From NCBI RefSeq assembly GCF_002813325.1, contig NZ_PHUG01000001.1:992001-1056000 (forward strand): 64,000 bases of DNA. The letters are read 5' to 3'. The stretch comes from Janthinobacterium sp. 64 (lineage in GTDB: Bacteria > Pseudomonadota > Gammaproteobacteria > Burkholderiales > Burkholderiaceae_D). Both the position numbers and the translations under genes were made by a program. Below are positions 20,062 to 28,191 of this stretch, one piece after another (the stretch's first letter is position 1; each line of letters starts with the position of its first letter). Under the pieces are notes generated by a model. The model saw only the letters and a list, made by a program, of their open reading frames with translations, was not told the DNA's origin and searched no databases.

Positions 20062-21402
20062 TTAAAAGGTCGTTGGCAACCTGACCGAGATCGATACATC
20101 GGGCGTATCGCGCGTCAAGCCTGCGCCCACCGAAATATTCAAGGTCCGGTCTTTGGCAAGGCGATACGAATACCCCATCAGCAGCGTCCCAAGCTGCGTA
20201 CGTACGGAACCGGGTACGGTTACGCCATTCTGGCGTGTGCGACCAATGCTGCTGTGGTCGTAGCCCAGACTGAGCGATGCCTTTTCATTGAGCGCCAGGC
20301 CTATGCCAAAATTGACGCCGAAAATCTTTCCGGGGTCAACGGTCCCCAGGGGTTCGCGCAGCCCGCCCAGCACCAGCCGGCTGACGTCATTGCGCTTGAA
20401 ACTGTGCAGGTAACTGATGCTGCCAAAAAAAACGGCTGGGTCGGAGGGAAACAGCCAGGTCAGGCTGGGCTGCAGTGAATAGAAGCCTGAACCGGTGGGC
20501 AAGTCCAGTGGCAAGCCCGTTCCCGTCGCATTTTCGCCCACGCAACGGCGCGTACAGTCGGTGACGACATCGAACGGGTCGCGGCCCGTACGCGTCTTGA
20601 AGCGCAAGCCTGCCACGTAATACGCCTTGTCGGCCCCGCCGTTATTCAACTGGTAGCGGGCGGCCATTTCGATATCGCCCAAGCCGCGCCCGCTGGTATC
20701 GAAAACCCGCTCCACTGCCGTCCCGGTAAACAGTTCGCGACTGACGGTTGCGTCCGAGCGGTAGACATAGGGCACCCTGACCTCGACTTCGAAACGGTTG
20801 CTCAGGCCAGTACGCCCGGTCAGGGCCGCCGTAAAGGTATTGCGCTTGACCTCGCGCACATCAATCAGACCGATCAACAGTGCGGGTATGATGGTGTAAC
20901 CGACCAGGGAAACCCTGTTGCTGGAAGAGTAGCCGAACTGCATGGATGGCTCCAGCACATATTTCCCCCTGGGCGTGAGCACGCCCGGCTGTTCGAACAG
21001 CGGCGCAACTTCGGGCGGACGGCTGTCACGGCTCGGTGCTTGCCCTACCGGTACCGGTTTGGGTGTCGATGACGGCGCCCCTGGCGTGGGCTGATTATCC
21101 TGTGCATCGGCCGGCGACAAGTAAGCTCCCTGCAGACCCGTACCTCGCTGTATGGCCAGGCGATCGTTAGCAATAGGCTCGCTGCCCTGCAGCGCGTCGA
21201 TGCGGCGCTGCTGCGCTTGTAGCGATTCGCGCAACACCTCCAGCAAATGGCGCTGCTCGATCAATTGCGCTTTCATGCTATCAAGCCGTGTAACCAGGTC
21301 GTCCTGGTCGCTGCCCACCACTTGTTGCGCCTGCGCTGCGGCACTCAACAACAGTGCCGACACGCCGGCTGTGCCCAGCTGCAAAAAGTAAAGATGCCGC
21401 AT
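20062..21402 (-). CDS. Outer-membrane beta-barrel with N-terminal coiled coil (FapF-like)
   Basis: A 446-residue exported protein: signal peptide 1-26 (ending AQAQQ), a heptad-rich coiled coil about 33-73 (DDLVTRLDSMKAQLIEQRHL), a Pro/Ser-rich linker about 95-130, then alternating amphipathic strands to an aromatic C-terminus, SVRLPTTF, typical of an outer-membrane barrel. FapF of Pseudomonas, the trimeric pore that exports functional amyloid subunits, has the same order of coiled coil, linker and barrel. The barrel also resembles the MetA-pathway transporter superfamily. The ATG at 21402 has a GGGAGAG ribosome binding site. Probable export pore for the secreted proteins upstream in the operon. 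Confidence 0.78.
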   Translation of the reverse strand: MRHLYFLQLGTAGVSALLLSAAAQAQQVVGSDQDDLVTRLDSMKAQLIEQRHLLEVLRESLQAQQRRIDALQGSEPIANDRLAIQRGTGLQGAYLSPADAQDNQPTPGAPSSTPKPVPVGQAPSRDSRPPEVAPLFEQPGVLTPRGKYVLEPSMQFGYSSSNRVSLVGYTIIPALLIGLIDVREVKRNTFTAALTGRTGLSNRFEVEVRVPYVYRSDATVSRELFTGTAVERVFDTSGRGLGDIEMAARYQLNNGGADKAYYVAGLRFKTRTGRDPFDVVTDCTRRCVGENATGTGLPLDLPTGSGFYSLQPSLTWLFPSDPAVFFGSISYLHSFKRNDVSRLVLGGLREPLGTVDPGKIFGVNFGIGLALNEKASLSLGYDHSSIGRTRQNGVTVPGSVRTQLGTLLMGYSYRLAKDRTLNISVGAGLTRDTPDVSISVRLPTTF

Positions 21403-21543
21403 CGTCTCTCCCGATAGTAAGCCCTGCATGTCAGTGCATGGCGTTGATAAGGCGATGGTATAAACGCCCCGACTCCGTCGCTGGCCGTCCTGCTGTAGCT
21501 TCCCGGCGCCGCCGATGGCATTTCTGCAGCATGCCCCACTGAA

Positions 21544-22047
21544 CTACCTGGGACCTGCGACCGTGCCGAGAGCATTTTGCAATGTGTCCTGAAAATTCGC
21601 CATTTTCAGCAGCTCAAGGCTGTTAACACTGGTATTGACGATGGTCTGGGTGCGCAAGACCTGATCGTTCAAGGTGTTCTGGATCACGGTGCCGGCCATC
21701 GTTTGCGCCAAGGAGCCAGGTGCAAAGATATTTCCAGCACCGTTCTGCAGTACGTTCATCGACGCGACCGCCGTACGCACCAGGTTGGCCTCCTCCACAC
21801 TCAAACGTGTCACATCGGAAATCGAGAATGCAACGCTCGATACCACGTTGCCATTGATGCTGACCAGACGCTCTATCCCGAAGGACATGCTCAAACCGCC
21901 TGGCATCTCGAAACCGCCCCGCGCCTGCTCAAGTGTTTCGTCACTGACAGACGTCCATCCTGCTTCGGGCAAGGTGGCACCCACATTCGGTGCGGCAACC
22001 AGCAAGCACAACAGGCCTGCGGCGACAAGCCGCTCTTTCTTGCTCAT
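21544..22047 (-). CDS. Secreted protein with double-glycine motif and QN motif
   Basis: A 167-residue exported protein: Sec signal 1-24 (ending NVGA), a short propeptide, then DETLEQARGG at 36-45, which looks like a C39-peptidase double-glycine site. The mature part is Asn/Val/Thr-rich with MNVLQNGAGNIFA (97-109) and VIQNTLNDQVLRTQTIVN (121-138). A strong GGAGG ribosome binding site sets the start at 22047 rather than 22077. It follows the C39 peptidase gene. The closest functional idea is a Fap-like minor subunit, but sequence identity to a named Fap protein cannot be claimed. Confidence 0.75.
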   Translation of the reverse strand: MSKKERLVAAGLLCLLVAAPNVGATLPEAGWTSVSDETLEQARGGFEMPGGLSMSFGIERLVSINGNVVSSVAFSISDVTRLSVEEANLVRTAVASMNVLQNGAGNIFAPGSLAQTMAGTVIQNTLNDQVLRTQTIVNTSVNSLELLKMANFQDTLQNALGTVAGPR

Positions 22048-22076
22048 ACTTCCTCCAGCGCGATATCTTCCCGCCA

Positions 22077-22814
22077 TTAAAAATTTCCCGTTTCATTCTT
22101 CGGCATGGTGACCTGATCGAGGCCGCCACGGCTGATCGCCAGGCCAAGTGGCGCTTCCGGCGCCACGCGCCAGTCATCTGGATCATTGAACCTGGCCGCC
22201 CGCGTGGCGCCACCCGCAACCGTATCCGGTGCGGACGGGGCTATCCGGCCATGGATCACGAACAGCAAACGCCCTTGCCAGATCGCATCGAAACTGGCAC
22301 GTGGCATGGCCCGTGTGCCACCGGCAGGGTCGCCGAGCAGCACGCGACTCTGGCTCAAGCCTTTGATGACGACAAAATGGCGATAGCCCTTTTCGGCCAC
22401 CAGCACGATGGCTGGAAAGCGCGCCTCGGCCAGCTTTTCCAGCGGCAATTGAAAGCCATCGGCCAGAAAACCGCGCGTTGCAAGAAATCGTTTGATATCG
22501 AGCAAGGAAAAGCCTTCGCGTCGAATTTTCTGTTGGTCGCCATGCAGATACATTTGTTCAAAAACAAACTGCTCCGTCACAGGATCGGCGTAATGATGCG
22601 ACAACAAGGTAACCACCGCAGCCGAGCCACAACTGAAATCGTATTGCTGATGCAAGGTGCGCTGAAAACGCGCCTCGCGTATGCTCATAACGGGCACATC
22701 GAAGCGCGCGCCGCCCAGGGCGGCAATTTCCACCGCCCCCGGTTTTGTGCAGGCGAGTGCGCCAAACAACAGTAGCGACAGCGTGGGCAAAGAAAAAATG
22801 GCAGGTGCATACAT
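22077..22814 (-). CDS. Exported C39-family cysteine peptidase (FapD-like)
   Basis: A 245-residue stand-alone C39 peptidase. An N-terminal hydrophobic signal ends at a cysteine (LLFGALAC22), which may be a lipoprotein site. The papain-like triad is visible: oxyanion Gln in HQQYDFSCGSAA with Cys62, His146 in GYRHFVVIKGL, and Asp162 in VLLGDPAGG. C39 enzymes normally cut after GG in peptide leaders and are usually fused to ABC exporters. Stand-alone periplasmic versions are known from Fap operons (FapD). Two genes flanking it encode secreted proteins with double-glycine motifs, its likely substrates. It starts 2 bp after the upstream stop. Confidence 0.85.
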   Translation of the reverse strand: MYAPAIFSLPTLSLLLFGALACTKPGAVEIAALGGARFDVPVMSIREARFQRTLHQQYDFSCGSAAVVTLLSHHYADPVTEQFVFEQMYLHGDQQKIRREGFSLLDIKRFLATRGFLADGFQLPLEKLAEARFPAIVLVAEKGYRHFVVIKGLSQSRVLLGDPAGGTRAMPRASFDAIWQGRLLFVIHGRIAPSAPDTVAGGATRAARFNDPDDWRVAPEAPLGLAISRGGLDQVTMPKNETGNF

Positions 22815-22816
22815 GG

Positions 22817-23266
22817 CTAGCGCATCTGCAAGTTAATGATGGTGGCGTTCTGGATCAATACATTGGCTCCGGAATTCTGAATGACGATCGGGATGCCGGA
22901 GGCATTGGCAAAGGCGGCGCCATCAATCGTATTGGCGCCGGTGTTGACATAGGTGGCCGAGTTCCCGGTAACGTAGCCGTTTAACCGCGCTTCATTGGTC
23001 ACCGTATCGCTGCCGCCGCGGGCCAGTTCGAGTGCCTGATCGCCTGCGGCCCCGCCAAGGCGCCTGGCAAAAGGCATTTCCACTGCGAGTGGCATCAGTG
23101 CCTTCAGCGACTTGTCCGGCATGGCAATTGGCGTGCCGAAATCTGGCTCGGCAAGCAAGGGCAAGTCCATCGTTTCCTGTGCCGCCCCGGCGCCTGAGGA
23201 CAGGCATGCCAGGCCAACACAGCATATCAAATGCAAGAAAGGTCGCATGCTCATCCCCTTGTTCAT
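22817..23266 (-). CDS. Small secreted protein with double-glycine motif and QN motif
   Basis: A 149-residue exported protein. A signal peptide (about 7-28 of this start; an in-frame ATG at 23248 would begin it directly) is followed by a propeptide with two double glycines, FARRLGG (67-72) and DQALELARGG (76-85). The second matches the LExARGG motif of the neighbour at 21544. The mature part is Asn/Thr/Ala-rich and ends GIPIVIQNSGANVLIQNATI (124-143), shared with the C-terminus of the Gly-rich protein. It is probably a co-secreted minor subunit or nucleator. No known family recognised. Confidence 0.75.
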   Translation of the reverse strand: MNKGMSMRPFLHLICCVGLACLSSGAGAAQETMDLPLLAEPDFGTPIAMPDKSLKALMPLAVEMPFARRLGGAAGDQALELARGGSDTVTNEARLNGYVTGNSATYVNTGANTIDGAAFANASGIPIVIQNSGANVLIQNATIINLQMR

Positions 23267-23276
23267 GACTTGCGAT

Positions 23277-23305
23277 GCTCCGCCGCAGCGTTGCAGCGGC
23301 GGAGC
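23277..23305 (-). terminator. Intra-operon hairpin after the Gly-rich gene
   Basis: A perfect 10-bp stem GCTCCGCCGC / GCGGCGGAGC with a 9-base loop, between the Gly-rich gene and the next gene. There is no T-run. Placed directly after a likely major structural gene, it could partly terminate or protect the upstream mRNA so that the first gene is made in excess. Confidence 0.65.
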
Positions 23306-23327
23306 CTGGCGCTGATTACTCAGCCGC

Positions 23328-24890
23328 TTATTGCCCCACGGACAAATTGGCCTGCACCGTCACGCTTTGCTGGATCAGCGAAGAAATACCGCTGTTCTGG
23401 CTGATGACGAGCAAACCTGCCGCAGACTGTGCAGTCCCCGTCATGGCATTGGACATGTCGAAGGTGCCAGCATTGACGGAAACCGCCCCCCCCGCACCGC
23501 CCGTGCCGCCCATGCCCGTGCCGCCCGTTGCTGCGCCGGCCGTATTCGTGCCGCCATCGCCGCCAGCACCACCGGTATTGCCGCCGCCACCCGCGCCACC
23601 AGCACCGCCAGCGCCTGCCATGGCGCTGCCATTCGTCGGCGAACCGTTTGTTGCGCTGCCGTTGCTCGAACTGCCGCCGGCCGCACCTGCGCCGCCGTTG
23701 TTTTGCGCCAATCCACTGCTGCCGCCAGCGCCGCCAGTCGCACCAGCGGCACCGCCGCCGCCCGTGCTGGTACCGCCCGCACCGGCACCACCGGCACCGC
23801 CCGTACCACCCGTTGCCGCAGCGCCGGCACCTGCAGTACTCGTCAAGGCAGCACCCGCACCACCGGCACCGGAGCTACCAGCGCCACCTGCGGCCCCGGC
23901 GCCACCCGTGTTCGTCCCACCGGCGCCACCAGCGCCGCCCGTCGCCGTGCCCCCCGTCGAGGTAGCGACGCCGCCGTCCGTATTTCTGGCCAGGCTGCCG
24001 GCATTGCTTCTGCCACCATCACCGCCAGCGGCACTGCGGCTACCGCCACCGTCACCGCCGTAGCCACCACTGGCCCTGCCACCATCACCGCCGTTACCGC
24101 CGATGGTGCGACCGGTATTACCGCCAGAGCCGCCACTGGTATCACCCGCCCAGCCGCCCCGGCCGCCGTTACCGCCATAGACATCGCCGCCAGCTGCGCC
24201 ACGACCGCCAGCGCCACCGTTGCCGCCATTACCTGCATCGCCGCTGTTCGCGTCCCGGGCCACGCCACCAGCACCGCCGGCACCAGCCGTGCTGTCACCT
24301 ACGATGGCAGCGCCGTTGATGGCGCTGCCATTCCTGGCTGCGCCACCTCTTGCACCCGATGCGCCGTCCCCGCCAATGGCAGCACCGCCCGAACCACCTT
24401 TGCCATAGGCATCTCCGCCTTGTGCAGTGCCGCCGGTGCCGCCATTACCCGTACCACCATTGGCATTGCCGTTATTGCTGGCATAGTTACCAATCGCACT
24501 GACGGTATTGCCCGACACCTGGCCACTCAGGCTGCTTGATGCCGTGGCGGTCGACGTATTGAAGGCATTGGCCACGCTATTGCTGCTGGTCGCGCCATTG
24601 TTTGCCGCAGCCGAGCCAAGTGCATCGGCGGTCGCACTGCCACTGCTATTATTTTGCCCCGTACTCTTGTCGTTGTTCTGGTCCGAGTTATTGGAGTTAT
24701 TCGAGTTATTGTCTTGCGTAGCGGAGGAATGATCGTTGGCCCCCGGCCCGGCACCTGATTGCGTCGCAGTATTGCTTGCCGTCTGGGTATTGCTACCCGT
24801 GACATCCGCGACTGTCGTCGTGCCATTTTGTGCATGGGCGCTGAAGCCGAAGGCCAGCGCTATCGCTGCCGCGATGAGAGTTTTTTTCAT
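23328..24890 (-). CDS. Large secreted glycine-rich repeat protein
   Basis: A 520-residue exported low-complexity protein. The Sec signal is MKKTLIAAAIALAFGFSAHA. Residues about 21-135 are Asn/Ser/Thr/Gln-rich; about 140-465 are Gly/Ala/Asn repeats of the GGxGG and GGAGGxG kind, reminiscent of PE_PGRS or silk-like proteins. The last 50 residues are non-repetitive and end VISQNSGISSLIQQSVTVQ, echoing the neighbour at 22817. There are no cysteines, so the C-terminal CxC of FapB/FapC is absent. It is the first gene after a sigma-54 promoter and the probable main secreted product of the operon. Amyloid or matrix function is inference. Confidence 0.82.
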   Translation of the reverse strand: MKKTLIAAAIALAFGFSAHAQNGTTTVADVTGSNTQTASNTATQSGAGPGANDHSSATQDNNSNNSNNSDQNNDKSTGQNNSSGSATADALGSAAANNGATSSNSVANAFNTSTATASSSLSGQVSGNTVSAIGNYASNNGNANGGTGNGGTGGTAQGGDAYGKGGSGGAAIGGDGASGARGGAARNGSAINGAAIVGDSTAGAGGAGGVARDANSGDAGNGGNGGAGGRGAAGGDVYGGNGGRGGWAGDTSGGSGGNTGRTIGGNGGDGGRASGGYGGDGGGSRSAAGGDGGRSNAGSLARNTDGGVATSTGGTATGGAGGAGGTNTGGAGAAGGAGSSGAGGAGAALTSTAGAGAAATGGTGGAGGAGAGGTSTGGGGAAGATGGAGGSSGLAQNNGGAGAAGGSSSNGSATNGSPTNGSAMAGAGGAGGAGGGGNTGGAGGDGGTNTAGAATGGTGMGGTGGAGGAVSVNAGTFDMSNAMTGTAQSAAGLLVISQNSGISSLIQQSVTVQANLSVGQ

Positions 24891-24958
24891 TGCAGTTTCC
24901 TATTTAAAAGTTAATCAGGATGCTGGCGCCGGACTATCCGTCAGGCCCACCACTCCAC

Positions 24959-24976
24959 TGCAAACTTGATGCCAGG
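24959..24976 (-). promoter_or_regulatory. Sigma-54 (-24/-12) promoter for the secretion operon
   Basis: Read on the minus strand: CCTGGCATCAAGTTTGCA. It has the invariant GG (-24) and GC (-12) with exactly 10 bases between them, against the consensus TGGCAC-N5-TTGC. The GC lies about 70 bases before the ATG of the Gly-rich gene. A sigma-54 activator is encoded immediately upstream, which supports the call. Confidence 0.8.
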
Positions 24977-25080
24977 ACCATGAAATTTACCCAAGCCATT
25001 GAATTTAAATGACTTATTCAGCTTTTTGAAGCGACCCAGCATTCACTCAGGAAACACGATTGGAAAAACAGCAAGGATCG

Positions 25081-25219
25081 TTACAATTTTGTGACACTTG
25101 TTTTTTAATCCATATCAATAAAATAATAAAAATCACACAAAATCAATAACTTGAACACATTCTGAGCAAGTGACGGATGAGTCAAAACTGTTACATTTGT
25201 AATAAAATGTTACAATTCT
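25081..25219. promoter_or_regulatory. Candidate activator-binding sites (TTACA dyads)
   Basis: The AT-rich region upstream of the -24/-12 promoter contains TTACAATTTTGTGA at 25081-25094, the perfect dyad TTACA-TT-TGTAA at 25191-25202, and a half-site TTACAATTCT at 25210-25219. They lie about 105-245 bases upstream of the -24 element, the usual range for sigma-54 enhancers, and next to the activator gene itself. Binding is inferred. Confidence 0.5.
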
Positions 25220-25258
25220 CAAGCCTGCTAAATATGTTCAGCACTTGGGACGTGCGGA

Positions 25259-26605
25259 TCAGCCTTCAATATCGAGCTTTTTCATGAGCCGGTATAAAGT
25301 CATGCGCGACACGCCCAGGTCGCGCGCAGCCTGGCTGATATTACTGCCGGCATTGGCTAGGCTGGCCTGGACGGCTTCGCGGTCCGCACGCAGACGGCTA
25401 CCGCCCAGAGCAGCACTCTGGCCAGCCTTCCCCGAGGCCGTCAAACCCAAGTCGCGCGGCACAATCAGCTTTCCTTCCGCCATGACCATTGCGCGCCGCA
25501 CCCGGTTGATCAATTCACGCACATTGCCTGGCCAAGCATGTTCGCGGATAGCTTGTGCGGCGGCACTGCTAAAGCCCTTGACCCGTGGCGCCCGTTCCGC
25601 AATATAGGTGGCAAAAAAGTGATTTGCCAGCAGCATCAAGTCTTCCTTGCGTTCACGCAAAGGAGGCACGTCGAGCGCAAGTACGTTGAGCCGGTAGTAC
25701 AAATCTTCCCGAAAACTGCCTTGCTGGACCGCATGGAGCAAATTGACATGCGAGGCAGCAATGACGCGCACGTCAACCACGGTGCTGTGCGTGGCTCCCA
25801 CACGGTAAATTGTTTTTTCTTGTAGAAAACGCAGCAAATTGGTTTGCAGGGACAGGGGCAGATCGCCTATCTCATCGAGAAATACCGTGCCACCGGCGGC
25901 CGACTCGATCAAGCCCTGCTTGTCGCGTGTAGCTCCCGTAAATGCCCCTTTTTCATGACCGAATAGTTCCGATTGCGCCAGACTTGCAGGAATCGCACCG
26001 CAATTGATGGGCACGAACGGCCCGGCCGCGCGTATGGAGTGGGCATGGATCGCCTGCGCGGTCAATTCCTTGCCGCTGCCCGACTCGCCCCAGATAAGTA
26101 CCGGCGCACTGGCGTTGGCAACCTTGAGGATCTGTTCCCGCAAGCGGCCAATGGCAGCGCCGTGGCCCTTTAATTGCATATCGGCGTGCTCCATCTCCGA
26201 CAATGGCGACTCTGCCATATCGCGCAGGGTGGCATAGCCATAGGCATGTCCCAGCGTATGCTGCAGCCGCACTGCATCTACCGGCAAGGTATGGTAGTCA
26301 TAACAATGGTCGCGCACCAGGCGGCGGCAGGCCGTGGTCTGCAATACACGTGGCGGAAACACCCCTACCCACTGCGTGGCCCAATGCTGGTGCAGAAAAC
26401 TGTCAATTTCTTCTATCCCATCAAGCGTAGACATCAGCACACCGACGGGGAAAGCATGCGTGCGCAAGGCGCGTGCAGCCGCCGTCAAACTCTTCACTGC
26501 ACAGACCTGCCATCCGCCCCAGGCCACGCCGAACTCCTGCATGCCGACCTCACGCAGGAAACCATTGCCGTCCAAATCGATACTCAATAACTGTCGTCTC
26601 AACAT
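25259..26605 (-). CDS. VpsR-type sigma-54-dependent activator
   Basis: A 448-residue enhancer-binding protein. Residues 1-125 form a receiver-like domain resembling VpsR; no clear phospho-acceptor set is seen. The AAA+ domain has Walker A GESGSGKE (173-180), the sigma-54 contact loop GAFTGA (220-225), Walker [13 protein letters not shown] and the arginine-finger segment [13 protein letters not shown] Fis-type helix-turn-helix ends the protein ([20 protein letters not shown]). A GGAGG ribosome binding site fixes the ATG at 26605. VpsR relatives control biofilm-matrix genes, some in response to c-di-GMP. It is transcribed toward the Gly-rich operon, whose sigma-54 promoter it presumably drives. 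Confidence 0.92.
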   Translation of the reverse strand: MLRRQLLSIDLDGNGFLREVGMQEFGVAWGGWQVCAVKSLTAAARALRTHAFPVGVLMSTLDGIEEIDSFLHQHWATQWVGVFPPRVLQTTACRRLVRDHCYDYHTLPVDAVRLQHTLGHAYGYATLRDMAESPLSEMEHADMQLKGHGAAIGRLREQILKVANASAPVLIWGESGSGKELTAQAIHAHSIRAAGPFVPINCGAIPASLAQSELFGHEKGAFTGATRDKQGLIESAAGGTVFLDEIGDLPLSLQTNLLRFLQEKTIYRVGATHSTVVDVRVIAASHVNLLHAVQQGSFREDLYYRLNVLALDVPPLRERKEDLMLLANHFFATYIAERAPRVKGFSSAAAQAIREHAWPGNVRELINRVRRAMVMAEGKLIVPRDLGLTASGKAGQSAALGGSRLRADREAVQASLANAGSNISQAARDLGVSRMTLYRLMKKLDIEG

Positions 26606-26743
26606 CCGGCCTCCAAATTGACTGTCATGGTCAGGTAATTCCCGGTTCAACAGGAGGCTTGCCCATCGCATAGTCCACTTTCTGACATGCCGCACCGCGC
26701 ATTGCTTTGATGGCATGCAAAGAGGAGAAAAGCGCAGCGCGCA

Positions 26744-26780
26744 TCGTCCTGCCACAACAGCCAGGGAACCGGCAGGACGA
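26744..26780 (-). terminator. Hairpin downstream of the 90-residue gene
   Basis: A perfect 10-bp stem TCGTCCTGCC / GGCAGGACGA with a 17-base loop, 17 bases past the stop of the small minus-strand gene. No T-run, so termination is only likely. Confidence 0.5.
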
Positions 26781-26796
26781 AGCAGGCAACGTTCGG

Positions 26797-27069
26797 CTAC
26801 AGCTTGGGCTGCCGCGAAAAGCGCAATGCCGTCGCCAAACGTAACGCCTGCGTATAGCCAGCACCGGTTTCATGCTCTAACCAGAGGACACCGTCTTTTT
26901 CGACGACCCACGCGTCGACTATCAAGGTATCGAATGGTTTTGACGTCTCTTTTATATCAATTTTCACCCTGCCAGTGGCTTGATCTATTGCCCGAAGCAC
27001 CCTATTGGTTCGCTGAGTAAACTCAATGAAATAGTTATGAACAATCGTTTCTCTCACAGCTTTCTTCAC
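26797..27069 (-). CDS. Uncharacterised 90-residue protein
   Basis: A soluble small protein with no signal peptide. It opens MKKAVRETIVHNYFIEFTQR, has a middle segment of alternating strands (GRVKIDIKETSKPFDTLIVD, WVVEKDGVLWLEHE) and a helical end TQALRLATALRFSRQP. I do not recognise it. It lies at the edge of the AT-rich segment, upstream of the sigma-54 activator, and its 5' half is less GC-rich than its neighbours. Confidence 0.6.
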   Translation of the reverse strand: MKKAVRETIVHNYFIEFTQRTNRVLRAIDQATGRVKIDIKETSKPFDTLIVDAWVVEKDGVLWLEHETGAGYTQALRLATALRFSRQPKL

Positions 27070-27532
27070 GAAATCACCTATATTTTTTAAGAACAGTGTT
27101 ATTCGAATGAGATTTTTATATACGAGAATTCTAATTAAATAATTTCCCAGTGGTAATTTTTTTTGTATAGGACAATTCAGCTTGGAGAGTACATACCACT
27201 TTTTTTAAAAAATTATCATTAAAATAAATTTTTTGGACATCAAAACACAAGTAAGGAATACAAGCAATACTTCTTGCGATAGTAATTTTTTATGGAACTT
27301 CGGACCTCAATCTTTAAAAAAACATATATTTTCCAATAGAAATTATTTCCACGGAAATAACTTAAAATGCAAAAAAAATAACGGGGGCCTTCATGATATC
27401 AGGGAAGATTTAAGGAGAAACGCCTACTGGCGATACGTTGATTTATATCAATAAAATTGTCACAGATATACATAAGTGTTGCCGCCCTGCTAACCTATAT
27501 GCCACTCGAATACCAAAAGTGAGGGACAGGCA
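27070..27532. other. AT-rich non-coding segment
   Basis: About 460 bp with long A/T runs, in sharp contrast with the GC-rich surroundings. A 73-codon open frame from a TTG at 27233 has unlikely composition and no ribosome binding site, so I do not call it a gene. The segment should contain the divergent promoters of the 90-residue gene and the ECF sigma gene. The base composition suggests horizontally acquired DNA. Confidence 0.6.
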
Positions 27533-28105
27533 GTGACCAACAAAAGTGACTTTCAATTAATAGAAAGAGCATGCGACGGAGAAACCGCTGCATTTGAGAT
27601 GCTTTATCTCAAATACAAATTCAGAGTCAAAAATGTTGTTGCCAGAATTCTATATAACCAAAACGATATTGAGGATATTGTTCAAGTTACTTTCATGAAG
27701 GCATTTAAGGAAATAAAGTCATTTCGCAGAGAATCAAGCTTCTTTACCTGGTTATTTATCATCGCCAGCAATAGCGCAAAAGTTCAATATAAAAAACGGC
27801 ATAAAGATGACGAGTGCCTGCATGGCACGGTCGAATCATATGAATCATCCGGAGAGATTGGCAGCATAAATTCTGAAAACAATCCAGAAGAGATTTTTAT
27901 AGCATTACAGTTACACATCGAGCTTAATCGGGCCTTTATGGCCTTACCCGAAGCATTGCGAGTCGTTTTTTTTCTTCGTGAAATTGAGTGCTTGAGTTAC
28001 GAGGAAATATCCCGGGAGGTGGCCTGCCCGATAGGCACAGTACGCAGCCGCATTCACAGAGCGCGAGAGGACGTCTGGAGGGCCGTCGGCAAGGGCCGAA
28101 GATGA
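27533..28105 (+). CDS. ECF-type RNA polymerase sigma factor
   Basis: A 190-residue sigma-70 family factor of the RpoE/ECF group. Region 2 (about 10-80) has AAFEMLYLKYKFRVKNVVAR, the IEDIVQVTFMKAFKEIKSFR core-binding segment and SSFFTWLFIIASNSAK. Region 4 (about 125-185) has ALPEALRVVFFLREIECLSY, ISREVACPIGTVRSRIHRAR. The start is a GTG at 27533 after a GAGGGACAGG ribosome binding site. No anti-sigma gene with a membrane segment is adjacent, which is unusual. The gene is markedly more AT-rich than the rest of the window, suggesting recent acquisition. A small gene follows 86 bp downstream. Confidence 0.93.
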   Translation: MTNKSDFQLIERACDGETAAFEMLYLKYKFRVKNVVARILYNQNDIEDIVQVTFMKAFKEIKSFRRESSFFTWLFIIASNSAKVQYKKRHKDDECLHGTVESYESSGEIGSINSENNPEEIFIALQLHIELNRAFMALPEALRVVFFLREIECLSYEEISREVACPIGTVRSRIHRAREDVWRAVGKGRR

Positions 28106-28191
28106 GGAATAAAGATATACAAGCGATTGACACAACAAGTCACGAATAAAAAAATCTTTTCCAACTTTGGATAACATCTGGATCAAATCTC

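Noticed and set aside
23275..24539. Pro/Ala/Thr-rich plus-strand frames of 262 and 402 codons
   Set aside because: Both are antisense of the Gly-rich repeat protein. The repeat DNA is open in several frames; only the minus-strand frame has a signal peptide and a non-repetitive C-terminus.
23328..24890. Possible CRISPR-like or VNTR array in the Gly-rich gene
   Set aside because: The short GGC/GCC-rich repeats are irregular in spacing and follow codon periodicity; they encode Gly/Ala repeats and lack uniform spacers.
27233..27454. 73-codon frame in the AT-rich segment
   Set aside because: TTG start, no ribosome binding site, and Asn/Lys-rich composition expected by chance in AT-rich DNA.
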